Below, in pieces: positions 7,577 through 15,025 of a stretch of 23,736 nucleotides of DNA. Positions within the stretch are counted from its first letter, which is position 1. Every line of letters starts with the position of its first letter. A model generated the notes under the pieces. It was not told the origin of the DNA. It worked only from the letters and a program-made list of their open reading frames with translations, and searched no databases. This DNA is from Pedobacter ureilyticus (lineage in GTDB: Bacteria > Bacteroidota > Bacteroidia > Sphingobacteriales > Sphingobacteriaceae): NCBI RefSeq assembly GCF_005925345.1, contig NZ_SSHJ01000037.1, positions 1 to 23,736 on the forward strand, read 5' to 3'. Position numbers and translations under genes: made by a program.

Positions 7577-7795
7577 TTAGTTTTTGCCCGAAGATTTTTT
7601 TTCTAACAATTTTAAACGTTTATCTAGTGCAAAAAGATAAAATAGTAAGCCGGCTAAAATAATCGCGATGCAAATCACCACAATGTAAATTTTTCCGTCG
7701 GCACGTAACTGGTCTGCCATCTCAATATCGTTGTTTTGGGCCAACAGATTAAGCGAAGCGAAAAGTAAAGAAAGTATAGTTAACAGCTTTTTCAT
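7577..7795 (-). CDS. CcmD-family small membrane protein
   Basis: A 72-aa protein with an N-terminal signal-like segment (residues 1-19, ending LLAQ), a short polar stretch, one membrane helix (about 36-54, IYIVVICIAIILAGLLFYLF) and a positively charged tail (DKRLKLLEKKSSGKN). CcmD proteins are single-helix polypeptides that hold the CcmABC haem exporter and CcmE together; the helix plus basic coiled tail fits. Bacteroidetes versions carry the N-terminal signal, which proteobacterial CcmD lacks. Its place 88 nt after ccmC supports the call, since sequence alone would be weak. Confidence 0.72.
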   Translation of the reverse strand: MKKLLTILSLLFASLNLLAQNNDIEMADQLRADGKIYIVVICIAIILAGLLFYLFALDKRLKLLEKKSSGKN

Positions 7796-7883
7796 TTGAG
7801 AATATATTTTATTTAAAAAGTTAATGAAACCATCAAGAGCTGTTATTTTTTTCTATTTAAGGAAACTCAGGATGGTCATTATT

Positions 7884-8540
7884 TTAAAGATGCTTGTTTT
7901 CTAAAATTTTGGTTCTGAAACGAAGTGTATAAATCCAATAGCCAATCAAAATCCATCCTAAGCAAGCGGGATAAAACACCATACGCATACGGCTATCTAA
8001 ATCGTAGCTGTTAAAGCCAGGGTTGCCACCATTGCCAGGGTGCAGTGAGTCTTGCAGGCGAGGCAGTACAAAAAGTAAAACCACCATCATCGGGAACGCG
8101 AAAATATTATAGATAGCAGCAATTTTAGCCCGCTTTTGTTCTTCATCTATGGCATTGCGTAAAACAAAGTAAGCGAAGTAAAGTAATAGGGAAATTGCAG
8201 CGAAGTTTTGTTTAGGATCGAAACTCCAGAATTGCCCCCAAGTAAATTTGGCCCAAACTGCCCCCGTTACAATGCCCAGTATACCAAAAATTACTCCTGT
8301 ATTTGCACTTTCTACGGCCCTAATGTCATCTGCTTCGCTTTGCGTGCTTAAAGATCTTATGCTGTACCAAACGGAAATTGTGAAAAGCACTACCATGGCA
8401 AACCACATGGGTACGTGGAAATATAAGTTCCTAATGGTTTCATTTAAAATGGCCATTCTGGGCACACCTAACAATAATCCGGCAATTGCCGTGTACACTA
8501 CTAAAACAGCGGCCAATATTTTCCACCAGGTTTTATGCAT
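7884..8540 (-). CDS. ccmC: CcmC-type haem exporter/handling protein
   Basis: Integral membrane protein (218 aa, six predicted helices) that presents haem to CcmE. The haem-binding elements are H42 in NLYFHVPMW, H167 in QDSLHPGN and the tryptophan-rich loop WGQFWSFDPKQ at 101-111, which has Phe where many family members have a Trp before the Asp. The ATG at 8540 (MHKTWWKILAA) is favoured; an upstream in-frame ATG at 8615 would add 25 polar residues built from a tandem 15-bp repeat and is unlikely. It lies 103 nt after ccmB and 88 nt before the ccmD-like gene. Confidence 0.9.
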   Translation of the reverse strand: MHKTWWKILAAVLVVYTAIAGLLLGVPRMAILNETIRNLYFHVPMWFAMVVLFTISVWYSIRSLSTQSEADDIRAVESANTGVIFGILGIVTGAVWAKFTWGQFWSFDPKQNFAAISLLLYFAYFVLRNAIDEEQKRAKIAAIYNIFAFPMMVVLLFVLPRLQDSLHPGNGGNPGFNSYDLDSRMRMVFYPACLGWILIGYWIYTLRFRTKILENKHL

Positions 8541-8551
8541 AAGTTTTTGAA

Positions 8552-8580
8552 TTTTGAATGATTGATTTTTGAATGATTGA
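8552..8580. repeat. Tandem copies of TTTTGAATGATTGA
   Basis: Two exact 14-bp copies at 8552-8565 and 8567-8580 lie in the ccmB-ccmC gap, with related ATTTAAT words nearby. This is probably slippage-derived AT-rich spacer and explains the artificial extension of the ccmC reading frame. Confidence 0.6.
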
Positions 8581-8643
8581 ATACTAGCAATGCGCTTAAT
8601 TCGCAGTTCAGTCATTTAATAATTCTCTCATTTAATCATTAAA

Positions 8644-9306
8644 TTAATCTCGCCAAAGGTAAGGAAATAACAATAAAGCTACTGTCATTACTATTACATT
8701 TATCACCGCTAAAAGTCCAATTTCATCTAAACTTACCGATCTATCCAATCCATCCATGGCATTTTTAGCAAACTTGATGAGTACGATAAGCACAGGAATG
8801 ATAATAGGGAAACTTAAAATGGCCATCAGCATGCCTCCATTACCTGTTTTAGAGGCAATGGCAGATACCATGGTAAAAATGGTTGAGAAACTTAAACTGC
8901 CTAATACAGCCGCTAGCAAATACATGAAGATATCAATGTCTTTACTCGGCTCAAAAACCATGCAGTAAAATGCCAAAGCAATTACCGTTAATACAATCAT
9001 TAATAGGCTATTGTATATGGTTTTGGCTATAATCAGGGCCGCTGGACTTACCAAAGTGTAGATATACAACTGTCGTCCTTTGCTTTCTTGGAGGAAGCTT
9101 TTAGCGATAGCATTAATGGAAGCAAAAAGCATAATGATCCAAAAAAGTGCGTTCCAGGTAAGTTTGTCAATGATCTGGAATGACATGTAGCATACAAAAA
9201 CGGTAGAAACGACATAAAGTAAAACGCCATTTAAGGCATATTTAGAACGCCATTCTAAAATAATTTCTTTTTTAATTAAATGTTTTACTTGTTGAGCCAG
9301 TTGCAT
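8644..9306 (-). CDS. ccmB: CcmB, membrane subunit of the haem exporter
   Basis: Membrane permease of 220 aa with about six helices and the family sequence near its start: LIKKEIILEWRSKYALNGVL, then SINAIAKSFLQESKGRQLYIYTLVSP, which contains the conserved E-x-x-G-R-Q element. CcmB works with the ATPase CcmA and with CcmC to release holo-CcmE. No ccmA lies next to it or anywhere in this window, so the ATPase must be elsewhere or absent. It is the first gene of ccmB-ccmC-ccmD, with a promoter box ending only 5 nt before the ATG. Confidence 0.9.
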   Translation of the reverse strand: MQLAQQVKHLIKKEIILEWRSKYALNGVLLYVVSTVFVCYMSFQIIDKLTWNALFWIIMLFASINAIAKSFLQESKGRQLYIYTLVSPAALIIAKTIYNSLLMIVLTVIALAFYCMVFEPSKDIDIFMYLLAAVLGSLSFSTIFTMVSAIASKTGNGGMLMAILSFPIIIPVLIVLIKFAKNAMDGLDRSVSLDEIGLLAVINVIVMTVALLLFPYLWRD

Positions 9307-9311
9307 TTGCG

Positions 9312-9319
9312 CAAAGATA
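9312..9319 (-). promoter_or_regulatory. -7 promoter box of ccmBCD
   Basis: Minus-strand TATCTTTG is an exact TAnnTTTG match, with 5 nt to the ccmB ATG. The predicted transcript begins at or within a few bases of the start codon, so it could be leaderless. Confidence 0.5.
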
Positions 9320-9325
9320 TAAATT

Positions 9326-9352
9326 AGCCCCTAAATCCCCTAAGGGGACTTT
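9326..9352. repeat. Short palindromic repeat with CCCCTAAGGGG
   Basis: The core at 9337-9347 is four C, TAA, four G, inside a phrase with a second CCCCTAAAT unit and a GACTT tail. Similar sequences are, from memory, common between genes in Bacteroidetes genomes. It lies at the expected -15 to -40 region of the ccmB promoter. Confidence 0.55.
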
Positions 9353-9460
9353 GAAAGTAATGTCATAAATTTGGCTGTTAACCAAATTAGTTGGCTAGCA
9401 ATTCGTTAATGTTTTCCGTTAAAAAGGTTGAAGAGCCAGCTCCGATAATTTGGTGGGCTT

Positions 9461-10189
9461 TTAATGACTATGCCCTGCTCCAGCATAAAAACCTAAGAGT
9501 GCAACACCTATGCCCAACAATACCGCTATCATTTTACGCTTGTTAATTTTATGGTCGGCGCTCGATTCGAAAAGTATGGTAGTAGAAATATGTAAGAATA
9601 TACCAATTACAATGCCCATAATTTTGTTGAAGTAGGCTTCTACGCCTCCAATAGTACCATTGCTTAAGCCTAAACTTACCCAATAGCCCAGTGGCGCCAT
9701 TATAGCAAACAAGATCAGGTAACTTATAATGCCCGCTTTTTTAATATGGCTTTGCACCAAAATACTAGCCAAAGCAAAAGCAGCTGGAATATGGTGTAGT
9801 GCAATGCCGAAAATAAGCTCATTATGTTGGTCTTTAGCTAAAGGCATCCCTTCTAAAAAAGCATGTAGGCACAAGCTAATCATAATGCCGTAGGGAAAAG
9901 CATGGCTATGCGAGTGCTTATGGATGTGCCCGTGTTCTATGCCTTCAGAAAACTGTTCTAAGAAAATCTGCAGTAAAAATCCAATGAGGATATAAATACC
10001 AATTTCATGGCTGTCTGACCCATGGTAAGCATCTGGAATTAGATGTAAAACCGTGATGGCAAAAAGATAGGCACCACTAAAAGATAAAATAAGTTTTAGT
10101 AACCTTGATTTATCATTTTTAATCAAAAAGATAGTTAAGCCACCTAAAAAAGCCGAAAAAAATAAAATCAAAAACTTCCAAAGTTCCAT
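9461..10189 (-). CDS. ZIP family divalent metal transporter
   Basis: Inner-membrane metal importer of 242 aa with about eight helices. Metal-site motifs typical of ZIP helices IV and V are visible: LHAFLEGMPLA (H109, E113) and ALHHIPAAFALAS (H132, H133). Between helices III and IV there is a cytoplasmic His-rich loop, HGHIHKHSHSH (86-96), as expected for metal sensing or binding. It ends in GAGHSH. Zinc is the probable substrate, iron or manganese possible. It follows the PAP2 gene by 48 nt and may share its transcript; ccmB follows after 154 nt with its own promoter. Confidence 0.87.
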   Translation of the reverse strand: MELWKFLILFFSAFLGGLTIFLIKNDKSRLLKLILSFSGAYLFAITVLHLIPDAYHGSDSHEIGIYILIGFLLQIFLEQFSEGIEHGHIHKHSHSHAFPYGIMISLCLHAFLEGMPLAKDQHNELIFGIALHHIPAAFALASILVQSHIKKAGIISYLILFAIMAPLGYWVSLGLSNGTIGGVEAYFNKIMGIVIGIFLHISTTILFESSADHKINKRKMIAVLLGIGVALLGFYAGAGHSH

Positions 10190-10237
10190 TAGTTGATATA
10201 ATTTTTAGAAAACCAGGGTTAAAAAAATCGACGTTTC

Positions 10238-10828
10238 CTAGTTAGTTGCTACAATTGTTCTTTTTAAGAATTTTTTCTCCGTGTACCTGTAAATAGCAGT
10301 GGTTAATAAGCCAAGTAATATTCCCAATATCATTCCACAAAAAACATCAATAGGGTAGTGTACACCTACGTAAACTTGTGCAAAACTGATGGCTGCGGCC
10401 CATAAAAATCCGATGGGTAGGATTGCTTTCCATTTGCGGTAAAAAACGCCAATAAGGAACACTGCAATGCCAAAATGATTGGTTGCATGAGCAGATGGAA
10501 AGCTTTTGCCACTACCACAGTGTACCCTGTGTATAATTTGATCTGCCAAACGAATTTCATTGCAGGGTCTTATTCTGCCCACATTTGGCTTAATAATTTT
10601 TGCCGAAATTCCATCTCCCAGTGCAAAAGTTAAAAGTACACCGCCAATAATAATAAGTCCAGCTTTTTTATATTGCCTGATACAGAAAATCACGATGAAC
10701 AAGTACAATGGCGACCAAAAAAAGCGGTTGCGTAGTAAAGGCATAAGCCAGTCGAAAAAGTCGTTGCTTAAACCGCGATGTATCTTTAAAAATAGTTCGG
10801 TATCGAACTGTAAGAGCTCTTGCATCAT
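10238..10828 (-). CDS. PAP2 superfamily phosphatase (membrane)
   Basis: Integral membrane lipid phosphatase of 196 aa, possibly acting on undecaprenyl pyrophosphate or phosphatidate. The three family motifs are K80-x6-R87-P88, PSAH at 111-114 and x-x5-H157-x3-D161. The third motif normally starts with SR; here it starts with AQ (A150, Q151), so the phosphate-binding Arg is replaced by Gln. The first of two adjacent ATGs overlaps the TGA of the methyltransferase (ATGA), indicating translational coupling. The substrate cannot be set from sequence. Confidence 0.85.
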   Translation of the reverse strand: MMQELLQFDTELFLKIHRGLSNDFFDWLMPLLRNRFFWSPLYLFIVIFCIRQYKKAGLIIIGGVLLTFALGDGISAKIIKPNVGRIRPCNEIRLADQIIHRVHCGSGKSFPSAHATNHFGIAVFLIGVFYRKWKAILPIGFLWAAAISFAQVYVGVHYPIDVFCGMILGILLGLLTTAIYRYTEKKFLKRTIVATN

Positions 10829-11556
10829 GCTTTTTTACAAACTAAAATTAGCCGGTCCGATTTCAGTTCATCAAATTCTTCTAAATGGTAATTGCCGAAT
10901 TTTTCTACGATTTGCAGGCCGCTTTTTTCGAGCATAGTTTCAAAATCACTCAGTAAAAAAGCCTGCACACGCTCTTCAAAGGCATAATCTTTTAATCGAT
11001 GCTCAAAGTTAATGTGCTTGATAATTTTGTCTTCGGCCACAAATTTGGAAAGATGAAATTCTATGCCATCAATGGTTTTAATTTCTTGATGGGTTAAGTT
11101 TTTAATGATTTTTTGCGTGTTGAAATAGTCGATCACAAAAGTGCCCTCATCTCTCAAACTTTTTCTAAAAGCTTTTAAGGCATTTACATGGTCTTTTTCT
11201 GTTTCAAAATAGCCAAAGCTGGTAAAAAGGTTTAACGCAAGATCAAAATAATTGATGTAAGACAGTTTACGCATATCATGTACATAAAAATGTAAGTTCT
11301 TTTGCTCAAACTGCTGTGCGTACTTAATATTTTGTTCAGAAAGGTCAATGCCCGTAACGTCGTAGCCTTTTTTATTTAGATAAATGGCGTGCCTACCTCT
11401 GCCGCAGGCTATGTCAATAATCTTACTTTCGGCCTTTGGTTTCAAATGAGCTAATAAATTATCAATTAATAATTCAGCTTCTTCATCATTTCGGTTGCCA
11501 TAAAGGATGTGGTAGTATGGCGAATTAAACCAATATTGAAACCATTTACGTTGCAT
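10825..11556 (-). CDS. Class I SAM-dependent methyltransferase
   Basis: A 243-aa cytoplasmic protein with a Rossmann methyltransferase core: motif I IIDIACGRGRHAIYL (46-60), acidic motif II GYDVTGIDLS (about 64-73), and the segment FDLALNLFTSFGYF (about 104-117) as motif IV. The N-terminus WFQYWFNSPYYHILYGNR and the remainder resemble a Bacteroidetes methyltransferase group of unknown substrate. It is the first gene of a likely methyltransferase-PAP2-ZIP unit and overlaps the PAP2 gene by 4 nt. A promoter box and an adjacent dyad lie directly upstream. Confidence 0.83.
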   Translation of the reverse strand: MQRKWFQYWFNSPYYHILYGNRNDEEAELLIDNLLAHLKPKAESKIIDIACGRGRHAIYLNKKGYDVTGIDLSEQNIKYAQQFEQKNLHFYVHDMRKLSYINYFDLALNLFTSFGYFETEKDHVNALKAFRKSLRDEGTFVIDYFNTQKIIKNLTHQEIKTIDGIEFHLSKFVAEDKIIKHINFEHRLKDYAFEERVQAFLLSDFETMLEKSGLQIVEKFGNYHLEEFDELKSDRLILVCKKA

Positions 11557-11577
11557 TTTTACTTTTTTTTAGGTCGA

Positions 11578-11609
11578 CAAATATAGTGTTTATGCAATTA
11601 TGTTGCATA
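11578..11609 (-). promoter_or_regulatory. -7 box and operator-like dyad of the methyltransferase operon
   Basis: Minus-strand TATATTTG at 11578-11585 matches TAnnTTTG exactly, 21 nt before the ATG. Just upstream, at 11591-11609, TATGCAA and TTGCATA form a perfect 7-bp inverted repeat around 5 nt, placed over the expected -33 region, where a bound repressor would block RNA polymerase. Confidence 0.5.
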
Positions 11610-11786
11610 TAAAAATTTGTAGCTTCGAGAGTTTGTACAGCTAAATTTAGCGTTATTAATTTTAAAATAACAATGTATCTACTACCTAACTCATAGATTT
11701 ACTTGAAGTTTAAATGTCAAAAACATGATGATGAACATCAATTTAAAGCATTTATTTTTCTTAATTTTGGGCAAAAAATAAACGAC

Positions 11787-13175
11787 TTGACTTTAATTAA
11801 ATCCATCTCTGGTATAAGGGGCACTATTGGCGGCAAGGCTGGCGATGGTTTAACCCCAATTGACGTAGTAAAATTTACGGCCGCTTTTGGTTCGTGGGTA
11901 ATCAGCAAAGCTGAAAATAAAAGAATAGTAATTGGCCGCGATGCACGTATTTCGGGCGAAATGGTAAATAATTTGGTGGTTGGCACCTTGCAGGGTTTGG
12001 GTATTGAAGTGGTTGATTTGGGTTTGTCTACTACACCAACTGTGGAAATTGCCGTTCCTTTGGAACAGGCCGCAGGGGGAATTATTTTAACAGCAAGCCA
12101 TAACCCAAAACAATGGAACGCTTTAAAGCTGTTAAATGCTAAAGGCGAATTTATTAGCGATACCAACGGTAAAGAAGTTTTGGAAATCGCTGAAAATGGA
12201 GAGTTTAGCTTTGCTGAGGTAGACGAGCTCGGGCAAGTGCGAAAAGACGATACTTACATACAAAAACACATCGACGCTATATTGGCTTTGCCTTTGGTAG
12301 ACGTGGAGGCGATTAAAAAAGCAAACTTTAAAGTAGCTATTGATTGTGTGAACTCTACAGGAGGTATTTTTTTGCCGCCATTGCTAAAGGCATTGGGGGT
12401 TGAAACGGTTTATGAGTTGTATTGCGAGCCAAACGGTCAATTCCCTCACAATCCAGAGCCACTGCCTGAGAATTTAACCGAAATAGCCAAAGTTGTACAA
12501 CAAAAGAAAGCAGATTTGGGTATTGTAGTAGATCCAGATGTAGACAGGTTAGCTTTAGTAAATGAGGATGGCTCTATGTTTGGCGAAGAGTATACTTTGG
12601 TAGCCGTGGCCGATTATGTATTAAAAAACACACCTGGTAATACGGTTTCAAACCTTTCTTCTACAAGGGCATTAAGAGATGTAACAGAGAAAGCGGGGCA
12701 GCAATACAACGCAGCTGCGGTAGGAGAGGTAAACGTAGTTAACCAGATGAAGGCAACCAACGCCATTATTGGTGGCGAAGGAAATGGTGGTGTAATTTAT
12801 CCAGAATCGCATTACGGCCGAGATGCTTTGGTTGGCATTGCCCTGTTTCTATCGCATTTGGCAAAATTTGGCAAACCTATTTCGGTTTTAAGAGCAAGTT
12901 ATCCATCCTATCATATTTCAAAAAATAAGATTACCTTAACTCCAGAGATGGATATAGATGCCTTATTAAAGGAGGTAGAGAGTAAATATGAAAAGCAGCC
13001 ACATAGCACTATAGATGGGCTTAAAATTGAGTTCGATAAGTCTTGGGTACATTTACGCAGATCTAATACCGAACCAATTATCCGTATTTATAGCGAAGCA
13101 GAGAATGAAACTACCGCCGAAAACTTGGCACAGAAAATCATTTCTGATATAAAAGAAATATTGCAGATAAGCTAA
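11787..13175 (+). CDS. glmM: Phosphoglucosamine mutase
   Basis: Converts glucosamine-6-phosphate to glucosamine-1-phosphate for UDP-GlcNAc, hence peptidoglycan and LPS. The 462-aa protein has the four sites of alpha-D-phosphohexomutases: the phosphoserine loop TASHNPKQWNALK (S104), metal loop DPDVDR (249-254), sugar loop GEGNGG and phosphate loop RRSNTEPIIR. No in-frame ATG precedes this core; TTG at 11787 gives MTLIKSISGIRGT, matching the family N-terminus, while the frame stays open upstream to 11703. Closest relatives outside this lineage are archaeal-type mutases, so phosphomannomutase activity cannot be excluded. It is divergent from the methyltransferase gene. Confidence 0.87.
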   Translation: MTLIKSISGIRGTIGGKAGDGLTPIDVVKFTAAFGSWVISKAENKRIVIGRDARISGEMVNNLVVGTLQGLGIEVVDLGLSTTPTVEIAVPLEQAAGGIILTASHNPKQWNALKLLNAKGEFISDTNGKEVLEIAENGEFSFAEVDELGQVRKDDTYIQKHIDAILALPLVDVEAIKKANFKVAIDCVNSTGGIFLPPLLKALGVETVYELYCEPNGQFPHNPEPLPENLTEIAKVVQQKKADLGIVVDPDVDRLALVNEDGSMFGEEYTLVAVADYVLKNTPGNTVSNLSSTRALRDVTEKAGQQYNAAAVGEVNVVNQMKATNAIIGGEGNGGVIYPESHYGRDALVGIALFLSHLAKFGKPISVLRASYPSYHISKNKITLTPEMDIDALLKEVESKYEKQPHSTIDGLKIEFDKSWVHLRRSNTEPIIRIYSEAENETTAENLAQKIISDIKEILQIS

Positions 13176-13176
13176 T

Positions 13177-13248
13177 TTAGGTTCTAGGAATTAGGTGTTG
13201 GGGCTTAGTTTGAAGCTAGTTTAATATTACCTAACTCCTAATCCCTAA
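13177..13248. repeat. Imperfect 20-bp inverted repeat between glmM and the desulfurase gene
   Basis: The arm at 13177-13196 matches the complement of 13229-13248 at 16 of 20 positions. The arms are made of TTAGG-like words. No T run follows, so termination is uncertain. Similar CCTAACTC/CCTAATCC words occur upstream of glmM and cydA. It is probably a dispersed intergenic palindrome. Confidence 0.5.
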
Positions 13249-13282
13249 CAAATAAAAATGAACTAACAACACACTTATAAAA

Positions 13283-14431
13283 ATGAAACGAGTTTATTTA
13301 GATAATGCCGCTACCACACCGCTAGACCCGGTTGTAGTTGCAGAGATGACCAACGTAATGACAAATTACTTCGGAAATCCATCTGCAATACACGCTTTGG
13401 GCCGCGAGGTGAGAACTTTGGTAGAGAAGGCTCGAAAAACAGTAGCCACGCTATTGAACGCTTCGCCTTCAGAAATTTTCTTTACATCTGGTGGTACAGA
13501 GGCAGATAATACTGCCATTCGTTGCGGAATTGCCGCTTATGGTATAAAACACGCTATTACCTCTAAAATTGAACACCATGCGGTAGAACATACCTTAAAT
13601 ATGTTGCTTAAAGATGGTATTATCGATAAACTGAGTTTTGTAAATATTGACGAAAAAGGAAATGTTGATTATGCACATTTAGAAGAGTTGTTGCAAAACA
13701 ACGACCGTTCTTTTGTTTCCTTAATGCATGCAAACAATGAGTTAGGTACGTTAACCGATATGGAAAAAGTAGGCGATTTGTGCGAAAAATACAATGCCAT
13801 TTACCATGCAGATACCGTACAAACCATGGGCCATTATACGCACGATGTACGTAAACTGAAAGCTCATTTTATTGTTTGCGCTGCGCATAAATTACACGGG
13901 CCAAAAGGGGTAGGTTTTTTGTATGTAAATAACAGTATCAAAATTCCACCGATGATTTATGGTGGTGCACAAGAACGTAATATGCGAGGTGGTACCGAGA
14001 ACGTATACGGTATTGTGGGCTTGGCAAAGGCATTAGAAATTGCTTATGCAGAAATGGAAGCTCACCAAAAGCACGTACAAGAATTGAAAGATTACATGAA
14101 GGCACAGCTAATTGCCGAAGTGCCCGGTATTGCTTTTAATGGAGAAACGGATGCTGATAAAAGCTTGTACACGGTTCTAAACGTTTCGTTTCCAGAAATG
14201 GATATGGCAGATATGTTGTTGTTTAACTTGGATATTAACGGTATCTGCGCTTCGGGCGGCAGTGCTTGTTCATCGGGCTCAAACATTGGTTCTCACGTTT
14301 TAAATGGCATTAAAGCAGATCCAAATCGCCCTGCGGTACGTTTTTCTTTTAGCAAATACACAACAAAAGAAGAAATAGATTACACCTTAGAGAAAGTGAA
14401 AATGGTGGTTAAGCAAAATGCTTTAGCTTAA
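13283..14431 (+). CDS. Cysteine desulfurase (NifS/IscS class)
   Basis: PLP enzyme of 382 aa that removes sulfur from cysteine, yielding alanine and a persulfide for Fe-S clusters or thio-modified RNA. Signs are YLDNAATTPLDP at the N-terminus, TSGGTEADN, the PLP-binding K203 in CAAHKLHGPKG, GGTEN, and the flexible loop with catalytic C329 in SGGSACSSGS. That short loop marks class I (NifS/IscS), not SufS. It is about 20 residues shorter than E. coli IscS. It stands alone between glmM and a terminator, without iscU or iscR, so its partner may be tRNA thiolation or the SUF system rather than an Isc operon. Confidence 0.9.
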   Translation: MKRVYLDNAATTPLDPVVVAEMTNVMTNYFGNPSAIHALGREVRTLVEKARKTVATLLNASPSEIFFTSGGTEADNTAIRCGIAAYGIKHAITSKIEHHAVEHTLNMLLKDGIIDKLSFVNIDEKGNVDYAHLEELLQNNDRSFVSLMHANNELGTLTDMEKVGDLCEKYNAIYHADTVQTMGHYTHDVRKLKAHFIVCAAHKLHGPKGVGFLYVNNSIKIPPMIYGGAQERNMRGGTENVYGIVGLAKALEIAYAEMEAHQKHVQELKDYMKAQLIAEVPGIAFNGETDADKSLYTVLNVSFPEMDMADMLLFNLDINGICASGGSACSSGSNIGSHVLNGIKADPNRPAVRFSFSKYTTKEEIDYTLEKVKMVVKQNALA

Positions 14432-14453
14432 AACACATTAAATCATTATTGCC

Positions 14454-14512
14454 AGGCACTAAGCACTCTTACAGCAAATAAAATGCTAAGAATGGTTGGT
14501 GCCTTTTTATTT
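14454..14512 (+). terminator. Rho-independent terminator after the desulfurase gene
   Basis: AGGCACTAAGCA and its later complement TGGTTGGTGCCT form a long imperfect hairpin with further pairing inside (CTCTTACAGCA with TGCTAAGAA), followed by CCTTTTTATTTTA. It begins 22 nt after the stop codon. Confidence 0.8.
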
Positions 14513-14597
14513 TAAGAATTTTGAAGAGCAGATTCCTGTACATCTATCTTCTGCAAGCCCTGCTTTACACTACAATCTTTTTGTCTGCGTAATTGCT

Positions 14598-14678
14598 AAA
14601 CTTCGTAAGTTTAATTTTGTTGGTTATTGCTTTTCAATGGTAAAATTGATGGCTTCGCCGTTTAAAAACTTACGAAGT
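14598..14678. repeat. 13-bp perfect inverted repeat in the gene-free stretch
   Basis: ACTTCGTAAGTTT at 14600-14612 has a perfect complement at 14666-14678. The left copy is itself a hairpin, AAACTT-CGT-AAGTTT (14598-14612). The surrounding 14515-14730 has an open frame but no protein-like sequence. It may be one end-to-end dispersed repeat. Confidence 0.55.
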
Positions 14679-14845
14679 CTTTTCGTTTTTGCACCAAAAA
14701 GTATTTACGTTATAATCAGGTCTAGTTAACAAATTTCAGTTCTTCGAAACCTAATCAAGTATAAACAGCCAAATATGCCTTTTGCCGTCATTTCGAACGT
14801 AGAGAGAAATATATCTCTTAACTAATTTGGTTCTATTTTATTTAA

Positions 14846-15021
14846 TAACCTGAGTTCGATTATTATTTGTTTATTTTTATAGCATTTTTTAAACTTATTG
14901 AGTTCGCCGACCCTGAAATAAATTCAGGGTGACGGAAAATTGGCGGTTCGTCATGCTGAATTTAGTTCAGTATCAGTTTTAAAGTCTAATTATCAATAGG
15001 TTAAAAATCGAACTCAGGTTA
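14846..15021. mobile_element. MITE-like unit with 16-bp perfect terminal inverted repeats
   Basis: TAACCTGAGTTCGATT at 14846-14861 is perfectly complemented at 15006-15021. The 176-bp unit has no coding capacity and includes two internal short hairpins. Its ends share the word TGAGTT with the adjoining 316-bp unit. No target-site duplication was recognised, so mobility is inferred only from the shape. Confidence 0.42.
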
Positions 15022-15025
15022 ATAG

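Noticed and set aside
8540..8615. N-terminal extension of ccmC to an upstream ATG
   Set aside because: The extra 25 residues come from tandem TTTTGAATGATTGA copies and would precede the first membrane helix with unrelated polar sequence.
10560..10937. 125-codon plus-strand frame
   Set aside because: Antisense to the PAP2 and methyltransferase genes, which both have intact motifs.
14496..14729. 77-codon plus-strand open frame after the desulfurase gene
   Set aside because: The start overlaps the terminator hairpin and the body includes an inverted repeat; composition is not protein-like.
14846..15021. tRNA-like TTCGA words in the repeat region
   Set aside because: GTTCGAT is present, but no acceptor, D or anticodon arms can be paired around it; it is part of an inverted repeat end.
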